A stretch of 64,000 nucleotides of DNA from an uncultured Bacteroides sp. GTDB taxonomy: Bacteria > Bacteroidota > Bacteroidia > Bacteroidales > Bacteroidaceae. Made by a program: the position numbers and the translations under genes. The notes below the pieces were generated by a model. That model searched no databases. It saw only the letters and a program-made list of their open reading frames with translations, and was not told where the DNA came from. Each line of letters opens with the position of its first letter. Within the stretch, counting starts at the first letter, position 1. The DNA is taken from the NCBI GenBank assembly GCA_900755095.1, contig CAAEFE010000095.1, positions 1 through 64,000 on the forward strand, in the 5' to 3' direction. This document shows, piece by piece, positions 62,325 through 64,000 of this stretch.

Positions 62325-63083
62325 ATGAAGATACTGTATTATATTTATCAGATTTGCATCGCTTTGCCTATTTTATTAGTGTTGACCATCCTCACGGCAA
62401 TCGTCACTATTGTAGGTTCTCTCTTGGGAGGAGCCCACATCTGGGGATATTATCCGGGGAAGATTTGGTCACAATTAATTTGTCTGTTTCTATTGATTCC
62501 CGTGAAGATTGAGGGACGTGAAAAGTTGCATGACAAGACTTCCTATATTTTCGTCCCTAACCATCAGGGTTCATTTGATATTTTCCTTATTTACGGCTTC
62601 ATCGGAAGAAACTTTAAGTGGATGATGAAAAAAAGCCTGCGCAAACTGCCGTTTGTAGGAAAAGCCTGTGAAAGTGCAGGACATATCTTTGTAGACAGAT
62701 CTGGTCCTAAAAAAGTATTGGAAACAATCCGGCAGGCAAAAGACTCATTGAAAGACGGGGTTTCTCTCGTAGTCTTTCCTGAAGGAGCGCGTACATTTAC
62801 AGGACACATGGGATACTTTAAGAAAGGCGCTTTCCAGTTGGCTGATGATTTACAGTTGGCGGTTGTACCCGTCACCATTGACGGCTCATTCGAGATTCTG
62901 CCACGCACAGGCAAATGGATACACCGTCATCGCATGATTTTGACTATTCACGAGCCTATTCCTCCCAAAGGGAAAGGAATGGAAAATATCAAGGCAACCA
63001 TGGCAGAGGCCTACGCTGCGGTTGAAAGCGCCCTGCCGGAACAATACAAGGGAATGGTGAAAAACGAAGATCAAGACCGATAG
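62325..63083 (+). CDS. plsC: 1-acyl-sn-glycerol-3-phosphate acyltransferase (PlsC-type)
   Basis: A 252-aa inner-membrane lysophosphatidate acyltransferase. An N-terminal membrane region (YYIYQICIALPILLVLTILTAIVTIVG) is followed by the HX4D motif NHQGSFD (H80 to D85), GHIFVDRSG, and the substrate motif FPEGARTF. This is the full-length form of phosphatidic-acid synthesis, in contrast with the short relative at 40631. Monocistronic with its own -7 element. Confidence 0.9.
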   Translation: MKILYYIYQICIALPILLVLTILTAIVTIVGSLLGGAHIWGYYPGKIWSQLICLFLLIPVKIEGREKLHDKTSYIFVPNHQGSFDIFLIYGFIGRNFKWMMKKSLRKLPFVGKACESAGHIFVDRSGPKKVLETIRQAKDSLKDGVSLVVFPEGARTFTGHMGYFKKGAFQLADDLQLAVVPVTIDGSFEILPRTGKWIHRHRMILTIHEPIPPKGKGMENIKATMAEAYAAVESALPEQYKGMVKNEDQDR

Positions 63084-63103
63084 TCAGTACATAATCTTAT
63101 ATA

Positions 63104-63133
63104 AATATGGGGATGCTCACGCACCCCCATATT
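63104..63133. terminator. Hairpin between convergent genes
   Basis: AATATGGGG (63104-63112) pairs perfectly with CCCCATATT (63125-63133). There is no long T tract, but its position after plsC and before the convergent gene end suggests a terminator. Confidence 0.5.
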
Positions 63134-63181
63134 CCTAACCAGTTTTATGCATCAAACTATTAAATTAAGAAATTCAGATAT

Positions 63182-63658
63182 TTAGATGTTTTGCAAGGTT
63201 ATGGTTTGGTTTGACATCATTTGTAATTCTTGAAAAGTCAAATTAAAACTTTTATAAATTTCCTTTTCTAAATTCTCTAATGAGAAAGATTCATTTCTGA
63301 CACCATTAATCTTCCCTCTAAACCGATTGTTATAATGCTTGCGGAATGTATCCGGAGTAACCAGACCTCCCAAGCCATAATCACCCACTACAATCACCGG
63401 CTTTCGGCGCAATACCCCTTCGTAAGCGGTAATCCCCGCACCAATAATCAAGTCGGCTTCTTCAATCAGTTTACCGATCTCACTCTCGGAGGATATATAA
63501 TCCACCTGATACTCTGAATATTTACTTAATAGAATTCCTATCCGTAACCTGGTGCGAGAATTTGCTATTCCGACAACAATGCTGGCTTTTTGTTCTATTA
63601 ACTGCAATTCGTCACCTCTCAAAGAAGAGGCGGCAGATAATTCATTAGGATTTTTCAT
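63182..63658 (-). CDS. Unrecognised small alpha/beta protein
   Basis: 158 aa from the ATG at 63658, which sits 24 bp after a -7 element; an earlier ATG at 63712 lies upstream of that element. Features are KASIVVGIANSRTRLRIGILL, EIGKLIEEADLIIGAGITAYEGVLRRKPVIVVGDYGLGGLV, and a helical tail. The ADLIIGAG-x3-YEG pattern resembles the nucleotide-sugar-binding C-terminal half of GT-B glycosyltransferases or 2-epimerase-like folds. It is too short to be a full enzyme, so it may be a domain or remnant. No neighbour suggests a role. Confidence 0.55.
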   Translation of the reverse strand: MKNPNELSAASSLRGDELQLIEQKASIVVGIANSRTRLRIGILLSKYSEYQVDYISSESEIGKLIEEADLIIGAGITAYEGVLRRKPVIVVGDYGLGGLVTPDTFRKHYNNRFRGKINGVRNESFSLENLEKEIYKSFNLTFQELQMMSNQTITLQNI

Positions 63659-63682
63659 ATAGCTATTTGGTTTTTGTTGTGT

Positions 63683-63690
63683 CAAAAGTA
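63683..63690 (-). promoter_or_regulatory. -7 promoter element
   Basis: The minus-strand TACTTTTG fits TAnnTTTG and supports the start at 63658. Confidence 0.55.
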
Positions 63691-63728
63691 CAGCATGCAT
63701 CCGAAAACACAAAAAAAGTCACCCGGAC

Positions 63729-63749
63729 AAAATCAGTGCGCCTGATTTT
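63729..63749 (-). terminator. Hairpin downstream of the LuxR-type gene
   Basis: AAAATCAG (63729-63736) pairs with CTGATTTT (63742-63749) around 5 nt. It lies 75 bp past the stop of the partial regulator gene. ACCCGGACAA occurs on both sides (63721-63730 and 63799-63808) as a direct repeat. Confidence 0.45.
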
Positions 63750-63823
63750 TCGTAAACACTTACATTTCAATCAAATACAGATTAGCGTTCTATTAATGAC
63801 CCGGACAATTCATTTTTTATTTA

Positions 63824-64000
63824 TCAAAAATCCCTTAAAAACACATTCAAATCTTCTTGTGGAGAAATGCCTAATCGACCTTTCAGCCTTCCTTTTGCTT
63901 TGGTAACAGAATCGGAAGAGGTCTGAAAAATACGCGCCAGTTCTTCATTGGTCAGTCCAAATTTAAGAAAGCAACAGATCTCAAGATCATGTTTAGTTAA
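63824..64000 (-). CDS. LuxR-type HTH regulator, C-terminal fragment cut by the window edge
   Basis: Only the last 58 codons are visible. LTKHDLEICCFLKFGLTNEE then LARIFQTSSDSVTKAKGRLK is a GerE/LuxR-type helix-turn-helix, with GLTNEELARIF as the first helices and SVTKAKGRLK as the recognition helix. In Bacteroides this often ends TPR-containing membrane-anchored regulators. The upstream part is outside the window, so the sensor domain is unknown. Confidence 0.75.
   Translation of the reverse strand, partial: LTKHDLEICCFLKFGLTNEELARIFQTSSDSVTKAKGRLKGRLGISPQEDLNVFLRDF

Noticed and set aside
1..64000. Insertion sequence, integrative element or prophage
   Set aside because: No transposase, integrase, relaxase or phage structural gene was seen, and no target-site duplication around the PUL.

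Overview
The window looks like a chromosome segment of a gut Bacteroides. The reasons are AT-rich intergenic DNA, two SusC/SusD pairs with a hybrid two-component regulator, lipoboxes on most surface proteins, and several -7 elements of the Bacteroides type TAnnTTTG. No rRNA, tRNA, insertion sequence, prophage or CRISPR array was seen.

Layout. 1-1250: an HU-type protein fused to a winged helix (HU-HIG class), framed by two arrays of short dyads on a strict 22-bp register and followed by a terminator-like leader. 1251-40000: one large polysaccharide utilization locus (PUL). Its minus-strand arm, 22569 down to 2088, encodes two SusC/SusD pairs, two FAS1-like lipoproteins, DUF5007/DUF5008-like lipoproteins, two alkaline-phosphatase-fold lipoproteins and an M60-like lipoprotein whose zinc site is gone. 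An MG2-domain protein and a GLUG-repeat protein precede them, then the HTCS sensor (27202-31287). Divergent from the HTCS are a multidomain binding protein and two GH43-type proteins. Convergent to those are a PL27-like protein and a third GH43. The enzyme set (GH43 relatives of exo-beta-1,3-galactanases plus a PL27-like lyase) points to arabinogalactan-protein glycans. As I remember it, this resembles the B. thetaiotaomicron BT0262-BT0290 locus. A shared promoter motif recurs at the SusC operon, the HTCS/GH43 intergenic region and the PL27/GH43 operon, and is probably the HTCS operator.

40300-64000: housekeeping genes. These are a PlsC-like acyltransferase, an omega-amidase/nitrilase, a NagB-LmbE fusion whose NagB site is degenerate, an amidase_3/golvesin-like cell-wall protein, a YgiQ radical-SAM protein, mfd, a DPM1-like glycosyltransferase, dihydroorotase, a stand-alone MetH activation domain, an ECF sigma factor with a membrane partner, sbcDC, a second PlsC-type acyltransferase, an unrecognised small protein and the end of a LuxR-type regulator.

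The least explained signal is a set of intergenic repeat arrays. At least five non-coding sites (122-205, 973-1025, 47923-47988, 50040-50083, 53647-53778) carry repeats with a period of 22 bp, or 11 bp as its half. Each array has its own sequence, and most contain short dyads. Two other leaders carry 7-bp or 10-bp repeats arranged as array, spacer, inverted array. Three different enzyme folds with eroded active sites (M60, phosphatase-like, NagB-like) are the other theme.
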